The notes beneath the pieces are model-generated. The model was not told the DNA's origin and did no database searches. It worked only from the letters and a program-made list of their open reading frames with translations. A stretch of DNA of 64,000 nucleotides from Lingula anatina (Eukaryota > Brachiopoda > Lingulata > Lingulida > Lingulidae). Both the position numbers and the translations under genes were made by a program. Where the stretch lies: contig NW_019775457.1 in the NCBI RefSeq assembly GCF_001039355.2, forward strand, positions 184,258 to 248,257, in the 5' to 3' direction. Position 1 is the stretch's first letter. Each line of letters opens with the position of its first letter. Shown piece after piece: positions 39,301 through 48,895 of the stretch.

Positions 39301-42095
39301 GGGCCCCCTGCCCCCTAAACCCATGCTGAGGTTCTACCTGCTGGGCTGGGGTGTGGCTGTTATTATCTGTGGTATCACTGGGGCAGTCAGCCTGGACTTT
39401 TATATGGGACAGGAGTAGTAAGTGCTAGGGGACAATTATCACTGTGACATCTTTTTTCATACTTACTTAAAACATGCAACTGGGCAGTCTATGGTATGTG
39501 ATGTAAGGGGATGTAGGTCAACATTACCTTGCCCATGCAAGTTAAAATAATTATATAAACTGTAAAAAAAGTAATTCAAGTAGAAATAGTATAATTGTAT
39601 AAACTTTAAAAGAAAGAAAATAAAGTAGAAATATCCAGATAAAAGAAACTGAAATAAAATAATCCCAGAATAAGTAAGTGCATTTTAAAAGTGGTCATTA
39701 TTCCCCACACTCCAGGCCATTCTGTTCTTGTTTCAGTTGTTTCCTGGCGTGGGAGCCGAGTCTGGCCTTCCTGGCATTCCTTGGTCCTACGGGGTTCCTT
39801 CTCCTCCTCACCTGTATCTTCTTTATCTGCACTGCCTGCCAGCTGAGTGGGGACAGCAAGGACTTCAATGATTCTGAGGAGACAGAGGAAATAGCAGAGA
39901 ATGAGATAGAGTTGATCACCACAGAGAGGGGCTCTACGGGGGGCCAGACCAACGCTACCTGTATGTCCAAATCATCCACGGTGGTGGACGTGGAACATCG
40001 CACTATCAGCCAGCTGAGGGCGCTGGTCATTGTTCTCTGTGTGTTTATATTCATGTGGATATGTGGTGCTTTTGCTGCTGCTCGGCCATTTGCAGAGTCG
40101 TTGCCATATCAGAAGACATTGTTTAGTTACCTGTACCTGGTCAGCAGCTCAGGACTCGGGATATTCATCTTGGTTTTTTATGTGTTTTCAAGAAAAGATG
40201 TTCGTTTGTGCTGGTGGAGGTTTTTCTGCTGTGTGAAGACGCCTCCATATGAAGTTAATGTAAACTCAAACCCAGACACAATCAGTAATGGTAATGGGCC
40301 AATGACAAACATTAATAGTGCCCTTACCAATCATACAACCAATCACGTGCCAGCTGCTAATGGTCATGTGATCCAGACAGCAGTCCAGCAGTCAATGACC
40401 AGTCTCGACTCTGCACTTACGCTGAAATCTGCAAATACCAATCACACAAACCACTCCAGGAATATAAACTTGCCAAAGACTTCCAATCTGAACTTAGTCC
40501 CAGGAGGTGCCCTAATCCCCGGGGGTGGCCTGGCCCCAGGGGGGGCAGGGACAGACACCTCCATGCACAGTATACATGAGAACCAGCCTGCCTTCTATAA
40601 CCCCAGACAGAATGGAGTGGCCAAGAAATACTGGGAGAAGAACCGCAGAAGACAGCAGCTGAAGCTGTTGAATAAGGAACTGAACACAGAGAAATACAAT
40701 GGCTACAGCTCTGGCCAGGAGAGGACCAATGTGGTAGCATTTGGTGAACTACCAAGTAGTAATCGTAGCAATAGATTGAGTCAGGCCTCAAACAGTGATG
40801 CCAACACGCACCTCAGCATTGAAATCCAGGTACAGAGTCGACCGCGCACGGCGTCCCCTTATACTGACCCCCCACCCACATATAACAGTTTAACCCGTAA
40901 CCCAGCAAACCGTTCTTTATCCAGAAGTCCAACTCCACACAGTGTGTCTTCCCCTCCACCTTCAATGGACAGGAATCAGCTGGAGCCTATAGTGGGGGGC
41001 CACAGGTCCCCCAGGGAGTCTGTGAACATAGCCCCACCCTTACCTCCCCCTCCTGTGGGGTACTGTACGGTTCCTGTGGGCCTGGGGGACAGCACTCTGC
41101 CCAAACCCAGGTGTAACCTTCATGCTGGTCATAGCAGTGAAGTCAATGGTGGAGTTCACATGGGCATCTGCCCAGCTCAGCCAAGACTGAGAGATTTTGA
41201 CGGTCAGAGCTCAGTAAGTCAGGACACAAGACCAGCCTCTGTTGCCACGGATACAGCAGTACTGCCGGAGTACGCAGACTTGCAGGGGGTGGAGGCGTTC
41301 AAACCCCCAGCACCGCCATTATTGCCTGCTTCTCTACGGCGGTCACCTCTGACGCCAGCAGAGTTTGACCAGTTCCATACCCCTTACAAATCTCATGATT
41401 CCTTCAGTACCTCAAGGACCTCCATTGACTCTCATAGCAGAAGTAGGAGGTACAAACAGGGAGATAACTTCATAGATGAACTAGAACAAAGAATCCCCAA
41501 GTATAACAGAGCAATTTCTCCAGCTAGGTCTGATTCTTATTCCAGTATTTCTCGGAACAATCTGTTGTCCACGCACTCTGACAGTCCGTCAGACAGACAT
41601 AGACTGGCACTGCTGGAGTCAGATGTTCAGTCGGACTCCCAGGCAAGGCCACATCTTCGGAACAATTCCAGGTCAAACGGTGCTCTACCTGGTCCCAAGA
41701 CGCGGCACAGGTCACATGACTCGGACCACTCTGAGGGCAGCCATAGAAGGCGGAGACGCAGATCACATGGGAAACATAAGCGACCAATATCTAAACCCAA
41801 ATCTCTGAACTGGGAGGAAGAGTTCAGGGACAGGCCGCGGGTAGTGCCCTATGTGTTTGTGAATAAAACATTTGATGAGAAGTCCAGTACCAAGCAGGAC
41901 AGTAGTGACAGTGGACATAGAAGGCACAATGAGCGCGGAGGGTGGTTTCCACGCTCAGCTAGTGCCTATGATCAAATGGTTCCACATGGAGATGATGATT
42001 CTTCCAGTTCAGCACAAAGTGATGGGGAAAACAACATTTGGGTCCTGCGGAAAGAGAACAGGAGAAAAAGTTTGAACAAAGAAACAAGTGTATAG
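14521..42095 (+). CDS. ADGRA3: Adhesion G protein-coupled receptor A (ADGRA2/ADGRA3-like; GPR124/125 family), complete, 18 exons
   Basis: Plasma-membrane adhesion GPCR; vertebrate relatives act with Wnt co-receptors and Dishevelled in planar polarity and vascular Wnt7 signalling. Exons: 14521-14720, 19126-19197, 22390-22461, 24173-24244, 25247-25318, 25546-25709, 29005-29582, 30243-30329, 31182-31328, 31475-31569, 31885-32128, 32542-32737, 33085-33198, 33663-33766, 38583-38728, 38850-39035, 39238-39417, 39737-42095. Sum 5088 nt, 1695 residues. A TAA in frame just before the ATG supports the start. In order: signal peptide (1-19), LRR cap (CPLSCSC), four 72-bp exons with one 24-residue LRR each, LRRCT (CDCHLQW), Ig, hormone-receptor domain, GAIN ending in a GPS (CFHLTNFALLM, about 729-739), TM1-TM7 (about 755-1065) with the TM3/loop-2 cysteine pair, and a roughly 630-residue Ser/Arg/Pro-rich tail ending ETSV, a class I PDZ ligand. 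Invertebrates usually have one ADGRA gene, so the A3 label is nominal. Confidence 0.95.
14665..14843. repeat. 89-bp tandem duplication across the exon 1/intron 1 junction of ADGRA
   Basis: The last 56 coding bases of exon 1 plus 33 bp of intron (14665-14753) are repeated at 14754-14842. The real donor GTAAGTAG at 14721 has become TTAAGTAG in the second copy (14810), so the decoy donor is inactive. Confidence 0.85.
14860..15078. repeat. Minisatellite, about 5 copies of a 47-bp unit
   Basis: The units read TGATGACTAGGTGTACAGTG followed by GTTTAGGTAGAGATGG with few differences. It lies in intron 1 of ADGRA directly after the 89-bp duplication. Confidence 0.85.
15079..16246. other. ADGRA intron 1, first part
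   Basis: Non-coding AT-rich sequence. I see no exon, RNA gene or intact element here. Confidence 0.6.
16247..16933. repeat. Two 343-bp near-identical copies joined by a single N (probable assembly artefact)
   Basis: 16247-16589 and 16591-16933 are the same length and differ at about three bases (for example GATCACGCTCTCTGGGTTGG versus GATCATGCTCTTTGGGATGG). An N at 16590 sits exactly between them. This looks like two haplotype sequences placed end to end rather than a biological duplication. Confidence 0.8.
17495..17532. repeat. (AC)n microsatellite
   Basis: ACACACACGCACGCACAC followed by uninterrupted AC units in ADGRA intron 1. Confidence 0.9.
17815..18170. repeat. Minisatellite with CCCTAACCCAGTGACTGCCC units
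   Basis: Degenerate units of about 30 bp alternating CTAACCCAGTGACTGCCC with CAGTGACACCCAC. The CCCTAACCC core recalls telomeric repeats, but the period is wrong for a telomere array. Confidence 0.85.
19324..19537. mobile_element. MITE family A, copy 2 (inverted orientation)
   Basis: 214 bp flanked by TTA on both sides (19321-19323 and 19538-19540). The ends are GGGTCTATTCCCACA and TCTATGGAAATGGGGTG. The internal landmarks (GGCGGG, GCGCGAACCCCCAGGGAG) appear in reverse orientation relative to the copies at 10797 and 43593. It lies in ADGRA intron 2, 126 bp after exon 2. Confidence 0.75.
19541..20820. other. ADGRA intron 2, middle part
   Basis: No exon or recognisable element seen. Small open frames here lack splice context and known motifs. 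Confidence 0.55.
20825..21098. repeat. Minisatellite, about 4 copies of a roughly 60-bp unit
   Basis: Units contain GGTGACTGAAATATTGGCTT and GAAATAGAAAGGGTTAACA. A 95-codon minus-strand frame across it is repeat-driven. Confidence 0.8.
21195..21545. repeat. Minisatellite, 5 copies of a roughly 71-bp unit
   Basis: Units contain CTCAGAGGTGATATGATTCC, CAGTATACAGAGATTATC and AACCTTTCAGAATCC, highly similar to each other. It lies in ADGRA intron 2. Confidence 0.85.
23525..24049. mobile_element. Long-hairpin element, 525 bp, with about 158-bp inverted arms
   Basis: The left arm (from AAGGCTTCGTTCACATGG to about 23682) and right arm (about 23891-24049, ending CCATGTGAACGAAGCCTT) are reverse complements with few differences. 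Flanks TTACTAA and TTAGTAA are near-direct repeats. The loop holds a 63-codon minus-strand frame (23648-23839) with an acidic run and the string FYRMRAQPR; this loosely recalls the acidic and Arg-rich N-terminal part of PIF/Harbinger transposases, so the element may be a deletion derivative. It lies in ADGRA intron 3, ending 123 bp before exon 4. Confidence 0.7.
24364..24391. repeat. (ATTT)n microsatellite
   Basis: TTATTTATTTATTTATTTAT run in ADGRA intron 4. Confidence 0.9.
25167..25286 (+). repeat. 60-bp tandem duplication across the acceptor of ADGRA exon 5
   Basis: Two copies (about 25167-25226 and 25227-25286) each carry a pyrimidine tract, an AG acceptor and CTCCTTGTCCAATAACCAGC. Candidate acceptors precede 25187 and 25247, exactly 60 bp apart, so either keeps the reading frame. 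The proximal one gives the standard 24-residue LRR; the distal one would add 20 residues. Confidence 0.85.
25710..29004. other. ADGRA intron 6
   Basis: Non-coding. It contains the microsatellite/gap block at 27119-27356, a short duplication with the core TTCTCCCAGTTGAGTGCTCTG (27848-27926), and a G-run near 28109. I see no exon inside. The intron separates the LRRCT exon from the Ig exon. Confidence 0.6.
27119..27358. repeat. G-run / (TG)n / (AG)n block with a 25-N gap, duplicated around the gap
   Basis: Left of the gap: G-run, GAGATAAACAGTACATG, (TG)n, (AG)n. Right of the gap: G-run, GAGATAAACTGTACATG, (TG)n, (AG)n. Ns occupy 27239-27263. The same ordered block on both sides suggests that one locus was assembled twice. 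Long Arg/Glu or Ser/Leu frames across it are artefacts. Confidence 0.9.
29560..29623 (+). repeat. 32-bp tandem duplication across the donor of ADGRA exon 7
   Basis: GGGTCCTAGAGCAGTACACA plus CAG|GTAAAATTT at 29560-29591 is repeated at 29592-29623 with donor CAG|GTAAGATTT. The first donor (after 29582) continues in phase into exon 8. The second, with the better consensus, would bring an in-frame TAG into the mRNA. Confidence 0.85.
29624..30242. other. ADGRA intron 7
   Basis: No exon or element seen. The next exon (30243-30329) follows a moderate pyrimidine tract CTACTATTTCAG. Confidence 0.6.
33187..33420 (+). repeat. Three diverged copies of the ADGRA exon 13 donor region
   Basis: The true donor (GCTAATG|GTAAGTTG, exon end 33198) is followed by copies with donors CTACTG|GTAAGTTG (GT at 33314) and GCTAATG|GTAAGGTG (GT at 33370). 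Each is trailed by similar sequence (GTGGTAGAGAAGAC, GTGGTAGTGAAGAC, GTGTGGAAGACGAG). Confidence 0.7.
34683..34893. repeat. Minisatellite, 4 copies of a roughly 56-bp unit
   Basis: Units contain GGTGTCTGTAGATTATCAGA and GGGACAGTGATCAGGTTG and are nearly identical. Confidence 0.9.
36655..37857. repeat. 20-bp minisatellite plus unique segment present twice around an N (probable false duplication)
   Basis: A minisatellite of ACTGTGGGTAGTTCAGG units followed by about 340 bp of unique sequence occurs at about 36741-37298 and again at 37300-37857. A single N (37299) separates them. The unique parts are almost base-identical (for example GGCATGCAATTC versus GGCGTGCAATTC). As at 16590, the pattern suggests two haplotypes placed in tandem. 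Confidence 0.8.
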
Positions 42096-43499
42096 GAGCC
42101 ATTTTGTACACTTTCAAATCACTTAAAGAGTGAATAATGAAAAGGGGAACACTAAGTAGAATGATGTTTTACATATTCCACGTATTATTTGTTACAGGTC
42201 ACTAATCATGTGTCTATAAACCATGGATGCTTCCTCTGGTTTGCTAACTCAGCAACTTTAACTGTAGGTAGCTCAGGCAAAATGGCAAAAAAAAGTTGAA
42301 CATTTTCAAAAATGTTTTCTAGTCATTTTTTGTACAGAGTGTTATATGTTTATTTACTTTTATAATTGCTTAAATGAAAATTTTGTTTTAATTTGAATTT
42401 TGATACTTACAAGATGTCCACCCACCTGCTGTATATATGTCTATATATATATAAAGTGAAAGTAATGGAGATTGAACTTTGGGAGCCCCACTGTAACAGT
42501 GGACAGAGCTTTGGGTATAAAGAAATTTGGCCTGGAAAAATAATTCTAATATGAAGATGGCTTTAATTTCTGAACAAATGATGTAATTATTTATTGTAGA
42601 GACATGCTTTTCGTGGAATAGATAATTGCATGACTGTAAAGTTGTAAGCATTACTAGCTCTTCCCTTACACGGTTTTTATCCGTTTTATTCCTTACTGTT
42701 ATATTTTAATAAGGTAGGGTAAAGAGCAGAGAACAGGCAGTATATTTATAATTTACCATTTTATAAAGGTAACATAACTGGCAGACTATTTATAATAAGA
42801 AATGACTTTATTTGGTGCTGTGGTGTGAAGAAGACAATGTAGAAGTCTCAGGTAGCAAAGTGCATGTGACAATCATGTTTAATGTGTCGTGAGGAAAGCA
42901 GGGTCCCACACATTGACCTCCTGGTAGTTGGGATGTCCACATTAACATAGGTGTGCAATGTTTACAGGGCCTTGTTGCTATGAAGACAGGTGTCACATGA
43001 AACCAAGGGTCCAGTCAAAACTGACCCCCTTCCTGTGTATTGGAGATAAATCTCTCATTGATAATCAAAATGTTCAGCTCCATCAGGAGTGTTGTGTCTT
43101 GGTGGAGCAGGACAACATGAATGTATGCAGTAGATAGTGCTAGACTAGCAGTGTAGAATTCTTCAGATTCTGGCAGGTGGCTTAAATATCTTATTGTCCC
43201 TAGGAGCTACAGTTGTAGGTTGTCACCTTTACTTTCTTTTTACTTGATCCATCGATCAAATGAAGATTTTTAAAACAAACTTTTTTGTTTGTGTACAGCT
43301 GAAAGTACATTTTCTTGATATCATGTTTTTAAAGTTTTTTTTTAAATTCATATCATGTTTTTGTGTGTTCATATGAAAGGCTCTGTATATCCCATGTATG
43401 TAAACTATTCCTAATTTGGAAAGGTCAAACAACTCATTCAACAGATTGATGGAGTTAGTATTTAAATCATTCTTTTCTAAGCTGTACAAAGAAAATAAA
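42096..43499 (+). other. Probable 3' untranslated region of ADGRA
   Basis: Non-coding sequence follows the TAG at 42093-42095. A canonical AATAAA lies at 43494-43499. The end point is inferred. Confidence 0.4.
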
Positions 43500-43592
43500 A
43501 GGCTAGTGACAGCATGCTCACTAGCATGGTGTTCAAAACTTTTTTTGTTCTGTCAAATACTAACCAAGAAACAAATTCTAATTGTAGTCTTA

Positions 43593-43808
43593 GACTGGGT
43601 TCCCACAGATTTAGATCGATCCATCTGGATCCACCCAACTCCCTGGGGGTTCACGCTAAATTGTTGACAGCTGAGCGTGCGCGAAAGTTGATTGCCCTGT
43701 TACAGCTTTTAGTAGGCGGGACAGACATTTAAGCTGGCTAAGCTGATAGCAATCTAGTGAGACTCTCCACGGGGATAGATCGATCTAAAAATCTGTGGGA
43801 ATGCAGTC
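43593..43808. mobile_element. MITE family A, copy 3
   Basis: 216 bp flanked by TTA (43590-43592 and 43809-43811). Ends GACTGGGTTCCCACAGATT and AATCTGTGGGAATGCAGTC are clean inverted repeats. The interior shares TTTTAGTAGGCGGGACAGAC and CCTGGGGGTTCACGC-type segments with the copy at 10797. This is the best-preserved copy. Confidence 0.85.
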
Positions 43809-43811
43809 TTA

Positions 43812-45844
43812 AAAGCTTGTCGGTTTAAACAAAAATGTGCCTGGGTAGGTTGTATTACTTGAACACCTTTCACATCCATAAAGCGACAATGCAGGCACGC
43901 ATTTTGAATACTTGGGTTTGTTCTACAAGATAACATACTGTATAACATGTCAGGTGCTCTGCCCTGGACGTTTCTCCACTCAACCAGCAAACACCATCTG
44001 AATTTCATAAAAAAACAAAGATAAACTTGTGTCAATTGTATTTTATTCCATAAGGCACATGTAGTATTACATGGGTTAATTGAACTTATCTCTAAGATGA
44101 CAGCCTGGTCGAACTTCTCCCCTGCCATTACCCAGAGCCACAATAGGAGCCTGCTGTTTGGGCCCATACACAAAATTTACTGGATACTGGAACATCACAA
44201 CTTGACACAGTCTATTCAAGCACCTAATTAACACTGTTAGTATGCAACAACACATACATAAAATTAGTATAACATGTATAAAATCACTGGTATTCTTGTA
44301 GAAGAGTATACCAAGAAAAATGTGATACAAAAATTGCAGAGAAATTTTTGATTATCTGCCTGCAAGGTTCCTTGGCAGTGGTTAGAATGATTTGACTTTG
44401 TTACAAAAGACCTTAATTTGCACTTCATTAATAAAATAATAGCTGCCATAATGCTTCTGATGTAAAATCTTTCAATTATTGAGAAAAATTTACTCCAGGT
44501 TTTATAAACCATGAAGATGTGTTAATATGCTGGAATGTTCAAACCAAATACCTCAAATAACTCAATATGTGGCATAATTAGTAACCATTGCCTTCCTATT
44601 TTATAATAAGTCAGAAATGTTAGTGCTGGCTTCTATTTCCAAAATGATCTCAAACTGAAGATGTGATATCTGTGCACACAGTGGCTTGGTTTAAAAACAA
44701 TGACTATTCATCCACTGCTGTGTCCCTTTCTTACTACTTCACCTTGTTGTTTAAATGTTCTCTGTTGATCTATATTGCTTTAAAGAATGTGACCTTGTAC
44801 ATCATAAATGACCTTTGTGACCTTGAGCTGACCTCATATTTGAGAAAGAAATCACCATGGCAACCAGCAGCATTAGTTTCAATCAGTTCCACAATTGGAA
44901 TGGAGTCCAGCAGTTGTCAATATCGGTTTATAACTAGATTTAACAAAAAATATTAACATTGGTTATACTTGTATATCAACAAATTGATCTAAAATATGAA
45001 TACATACTCTGAACTATAAGGCAAAAAAACAAAACAATACATATACTGTTAAAGCCTTTAACAAAGTGCAATATTAAATAAGTGATCATGATCTTTTCTC
45101 TTGACTAACTTTCACAGGAGGGCTTACAATTTAGCCACCAATCTTGACCTAAGGTTTGTTTGAGGGACACTCCTCACAAATCCATCCTGGGGGCTTTAGA
45201 TGTTGGACCGCATTCATTCCCTTTGTGTAAATACAGCCGTCTTAATATAATTATAACAATAGTACAAAAAAAGCTGATATTTTATTTTATCTCTCTGTAT
45301 TAACAATACCATAAAAGGTTGAATACTGATGTTTTGTGCTTTAATCATATTGGTAAATAAGTAGCATATGTATAAAAGCAATTCACAATGTGAAACAATG
45401 TCTTAAGAATAACACCAAGTCTTGGTATAGTTGGGGTAAAATGAAGGCCCCATGCTGATCTCTTGGCAGCACTGGTGGTGATGATATCAATATACTACTC
45501 AAAACAACCTCAAGTATGGGCACTGGCACTACAGTAACTTCCTCCACATTGCATGATTATGAGCCGTTTTAAAGGCCCTGTTATTTTAACAAACATGAAA
45601 CAATATGACAACACTAGACAACATTTGGCATTTTCTACCAATAGGTTCAGTAACTAAAACATACAACTAAATACTCTATTAGATACTTATAACTAGAGCT
45701 CCACCTCCATATTGTAATCTGCCTCAAAGTCATCCTGGCGTCACTTCAGTCACCTTTCCTTTAACTCATATAACTTGTTAAATACACAGAACTAATCACA
45801 CACATCTAACGAGACAGTTTACAAGGAAAATTTCTCCTCAGTAT
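43812..45844. other. Intergenic sequence and probable QDPR 3' UTR
   Basis: Between the convergent ends of ADGRA (+) and QDPR (-). No coding feature is supportable. A minus-strand AATAAA (TTTATT on the plus strand) at 45281-45286 could end the QDPR transcript, giving a 3' UTR of about 560 nt. Confidence 0.45.
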
Positions 45845-48543
45845 TCAAACAATGACCAGGTCAGTTTTCCCTTCCTTGGTCAGTAGCTGGACCAGACTAC
45901 CACTGGCTGGACGCTCTTGGTTGGTGGTCCATTTCTCAAACAGCCTGCAACCAAAATGAATCAAAATTCTGTTACAAAAAATTAAACAACGAATACAAAT
46001 TGTCAGGAACAGTTGATAAAATCTGCATTTTTATTTCTTGCAATAAGAATGTATACATGCAAACAAGCCTAGTTAGTCTGCCAATTTTTTTTCTTTTTTG
46101 AAAGTCTTGTTGACAAATAACTGCCAACAATGATCTGTCACTCCCCTCTCCCTCCAACCTCCGAGGGGGGGGCGGGGGGCAGGGGTCTCCAAGCAGCACT
46201 TACTCTGCCACAAAGTTGAGTGGTGTCCAAGTCGTCTGGTCAGCATCTGGCATCCACTTCCTGTTCATGGGGGTGTCCAGGGTGACTCTGAACACAAAAT
46301 CTTCATACATTTTAAATAATGAAATAAACAATTAAAATAGTAAATCTACAATTTTATTTACGTGGTTGTCCTATATCTAAACCAATATTTCTCCACATTG
46401 TAAAACTCAAGTGGAAAGTGAACCAAGGCCACATTTATCCATGTAAAGTATGTTGTACAAAGACTGTCCACAGCAATGAACAGTAACTCCATGCGTTACT
46501 TACGGCAGTATTGCAGCCACCAGAGATTTGGCAGGAAGACCACTGTTAGGAGCAGCTAGACTAGCCACCAGCTGGTGAACTGCAGCTTTAGCCATACCAT
46601 ATCCTATCATACCTAGAACATTGAGAAAACCTTCATACATAAATATATATACACACCCTTGCTTTAGCCATACTATACCCCGATCATACCTAGAACATTG
46701 AGAAAACCTTCATATACAAATATATACACACACCCTTGCTTTAGCCATACTATACCCTATCATACCTAGAACATTGAGAAAACCTTCATATATAAATATA
46801 TATAAACACTTGCCTAAGCCATACTATACCCGATCATACCTAGAACATTGAGAAAACCTTCATACATAAAATATATGCACACACCCTTGCCTTAGCCATA
46901 CCATACCATATCATACCTAGAACATTGAGAAACCCTTCATATATAAATATATACACACAGCCTTGCCTTACCCATACCATACCCTATCATACCTAAAAAT
47001 TTAAGAAAACTTATATATATAAAATATATAAAAACCCGTCTTGTAGAAGAAAAACTGGCAATAATCTTTGAGATGTTTAGACAAGATAATGTTTACCTGC
47101 CGTCCCCTGGAGAGCTGGCTGAGCACCTGTCAAAGCCAGGACACCACCCTCTTTGAGATGTTTGGCAGCCAGATGAGAGGAGATGATGGAGGTCCATACG
47201 CTCTGCTTCCACATCAAGTCACAATTCTTGACCAAATCTACAAAGATGAATTGAGAAGAGATAGTGAAAACCTAACCTTTTCTGTTACACATTTGACTTG
47301 TGGTAACAAATAGGTAATATATTGATGAAATATATCATCTTTTTTCCTTTTGTTAACACAAGTTACAACCCATGTCACAACAGATGAAAAGTTGTTGCAT
47401 GAGAAAACAGAGCACTTGTACAACTGGGATGTACTGGATAAGTACCGATAAAGAATCTGTTTGGTCTTCAACACCTACCATCTTTATTAACTGACATATT
47501 AAACCTTTTTAGCAATAACAAAAACTTTTTAAAATATCCATTCAACATTGCTGTAAAAAAGGTGCTCATGATGAAGTTTCTGTAGCACAAATGAAAGATT
47601 AATGCTAGAGGAACACATGCTATTACCTTTAGAAGCAGCATTTCCCCCAGCCCATCCTCCAGCTACACAGATAATGGCGTCCACCTTCTCTCCACCCAGA
47701 CTGTCGTCCACTGCCGCAGATACCTGCTGTTCCTGCTCCACCCATCTCTCTCCAGGCTTCACCAAGATGTTAGCATCTGCATCTTCATTTCCAACCAAAT
47801 CGATAGAACCCACCCACTGAAACAACAAAATAAAATGAACACTTCAACAACAACAAACCTGCATAAATATGATCAAATATAATTGTCAGAACTAAGTCGC
47901 TAAGATATTGAGAAGGTGTGCAATAATCATCCTACCCCTGGAGATATTCTGCAATGCTGAATACATGAAACTTATTTCCTTGGGACACAGTGTGCATGCT
48001 TTACACTTTTGGGAAGAGGCAGGGGATCTAATCAGTGAAAATTATAAGACATTTGCCACACTTTGAATTATATAATTTGCTAATTTTAAACTTAAAAGTC
48101 ATTTTGCATCGCTACACTAAACAGTTTGATTACTTAATTTTTACTCTTTTTATTCCAGGCATGCAGTAGCATTAGCTCTTACGCATGTCATTTGTAAGTG
48201 ACAGGAGTTTTTAACACAGGGTGTTATGAGACCTTGACCTTATGTTGTAATAACTAGTGAAAGTGCTGAAGTATTTATTTAATTGTTGTTTCCTGAAAAC
48301 AATTTAACAAGTTGTGTGATTGCCCCAAGGCTATCTAAGTTAAAGCCTTTTATTTTAATATTTTAACTGTTAAAACAAACGACGCATCAGCAAACAAGAA
48401 AAACAAGCACACTGAAAAAGATTCAGCAACTTAATTGGAATCATGATACGTACATATTGTCTGGCTTTGAAATAAGTAACGCACGCCGATCCAAGTGCAC
48501 CTTTTCCACCGTAAACGAGTACACGAGCACTGGGCGCTGCCAT
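45845..48543 (-). CDS. QDPR: Quinoid dihydropteridine reductase, complete, 6 exons
   Basis: NADH-dependent short-chain dehydrogenase that regenerates tetrahydrobiopterin from quinonoid dihydrobiopterin for aromatic amino-acid hydroxylases; cytosolic dimer. Exons in transcript order: 48543-48454, 47816-47627, 47237-47097, 46612-46504, 46287-46204, 45944-45845. Sum 714 nt, 237 residues (vertebrate enzyme about 244). Landmarks: Rossmann glycine motif [12 protein letters not shown] at 8-19, the family string [11 protein letters not shown] (about 79-89), [13 protein letters not shown], catalytic Tyr-x3-Lys in [13 protein letters not shown] (exon 4), and [13 protein letters not shown] (exon 5). The upstream in-frame ATG (48571-48573) is possible, but [13 protein letters not shown] matches the family start and overlaps an AAGATGGC motif. 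The 5' end of exon 4 is reiterated about six times in the preceding intron (see 46588-47035). It is head-to-head with KCMF1. Confidence 0.96.
46588..47035 (-). repeat. About six 76-bp tandem units carrying the QDPR exon 4 acceptor and first codons
   Basis: Units begin (plus strand) at 46588, 46664, 46741, 46815, 46892 and 46968. Each contains the complement of an AG acceptor followed by GTATGAT(A/C)GGG-TATGGTATGGCTAA-like sequence, i.e. the first roughly 25 bases of exon 4 including the catalytic YGMAK codons. Only the unit nearest the exon continues into the full exon. Period 74-77 bp. Confidence 0.85.
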
Positions 48544-48895
48544 CTTGGAGATGCAAATGCAAATTTTGCGCATCAGTGGAAGAATTTCTAATTTGCAAAG
48601 GCTCTCATTTTCTCTTTTTCACATATTTTCAATAAATGCCCATACAAAAGTGTTGTTTTATTGAAAATATGTAATTTTGTACTCTGATAATATCTGCTTC
48701 TCTTAATCTCGTTAGCTCGAGACTGGCAAGCGTGACATCATTCAGAGTGACTGAGGAAAAGTGAAAATAATTATTTATTAATTTTGCAAATCATGTCGAT
48801 TGGTTCGTGATATTTATTATCCATGGTGTTATTCAATCAACACGAAGGAGTATCCGACAGCCTTAAGAGGTTTGTGATATCGTCGAGGCCTTAGA
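48544..48895. promoter_or_regulatory. Candidate bidirectional promoter, QDPR / KCMF1
   Basis: 352 bp separate the two start codons of the divergent genes. No TATA box is evident. Visible elements: an inverted CCAAT box (GATTGGTTCG near 48798), a CRE/ATF-like TGACATCA near 48734, and a YY1-like AAGATGGC overlapping the QDPR start codon on the minus strand. This is the layout of a TATA-less housekeeping promoter; function is inferred. Confidence 0.55.

Noticed and set aside
40417-41787. Antisense frames opposite the ADGRA last exon
   Set aside because: Shadows of the 786-codon coding exon; codon pattern and homology support only the plus strand.
44663-44956. 97-codon plus-strand frame in the ADGRA-QDPR interval
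   Set aside because: No recognised motif, no splice context; hydrophobic AT-rich translation typical of non-coding sequence.
47068-47313. Plus-strand 81-codon frame over QDPR exon 3
   Set aside because: Antisense of a QDPR exon with clear splice sites and family match on the minus strand.
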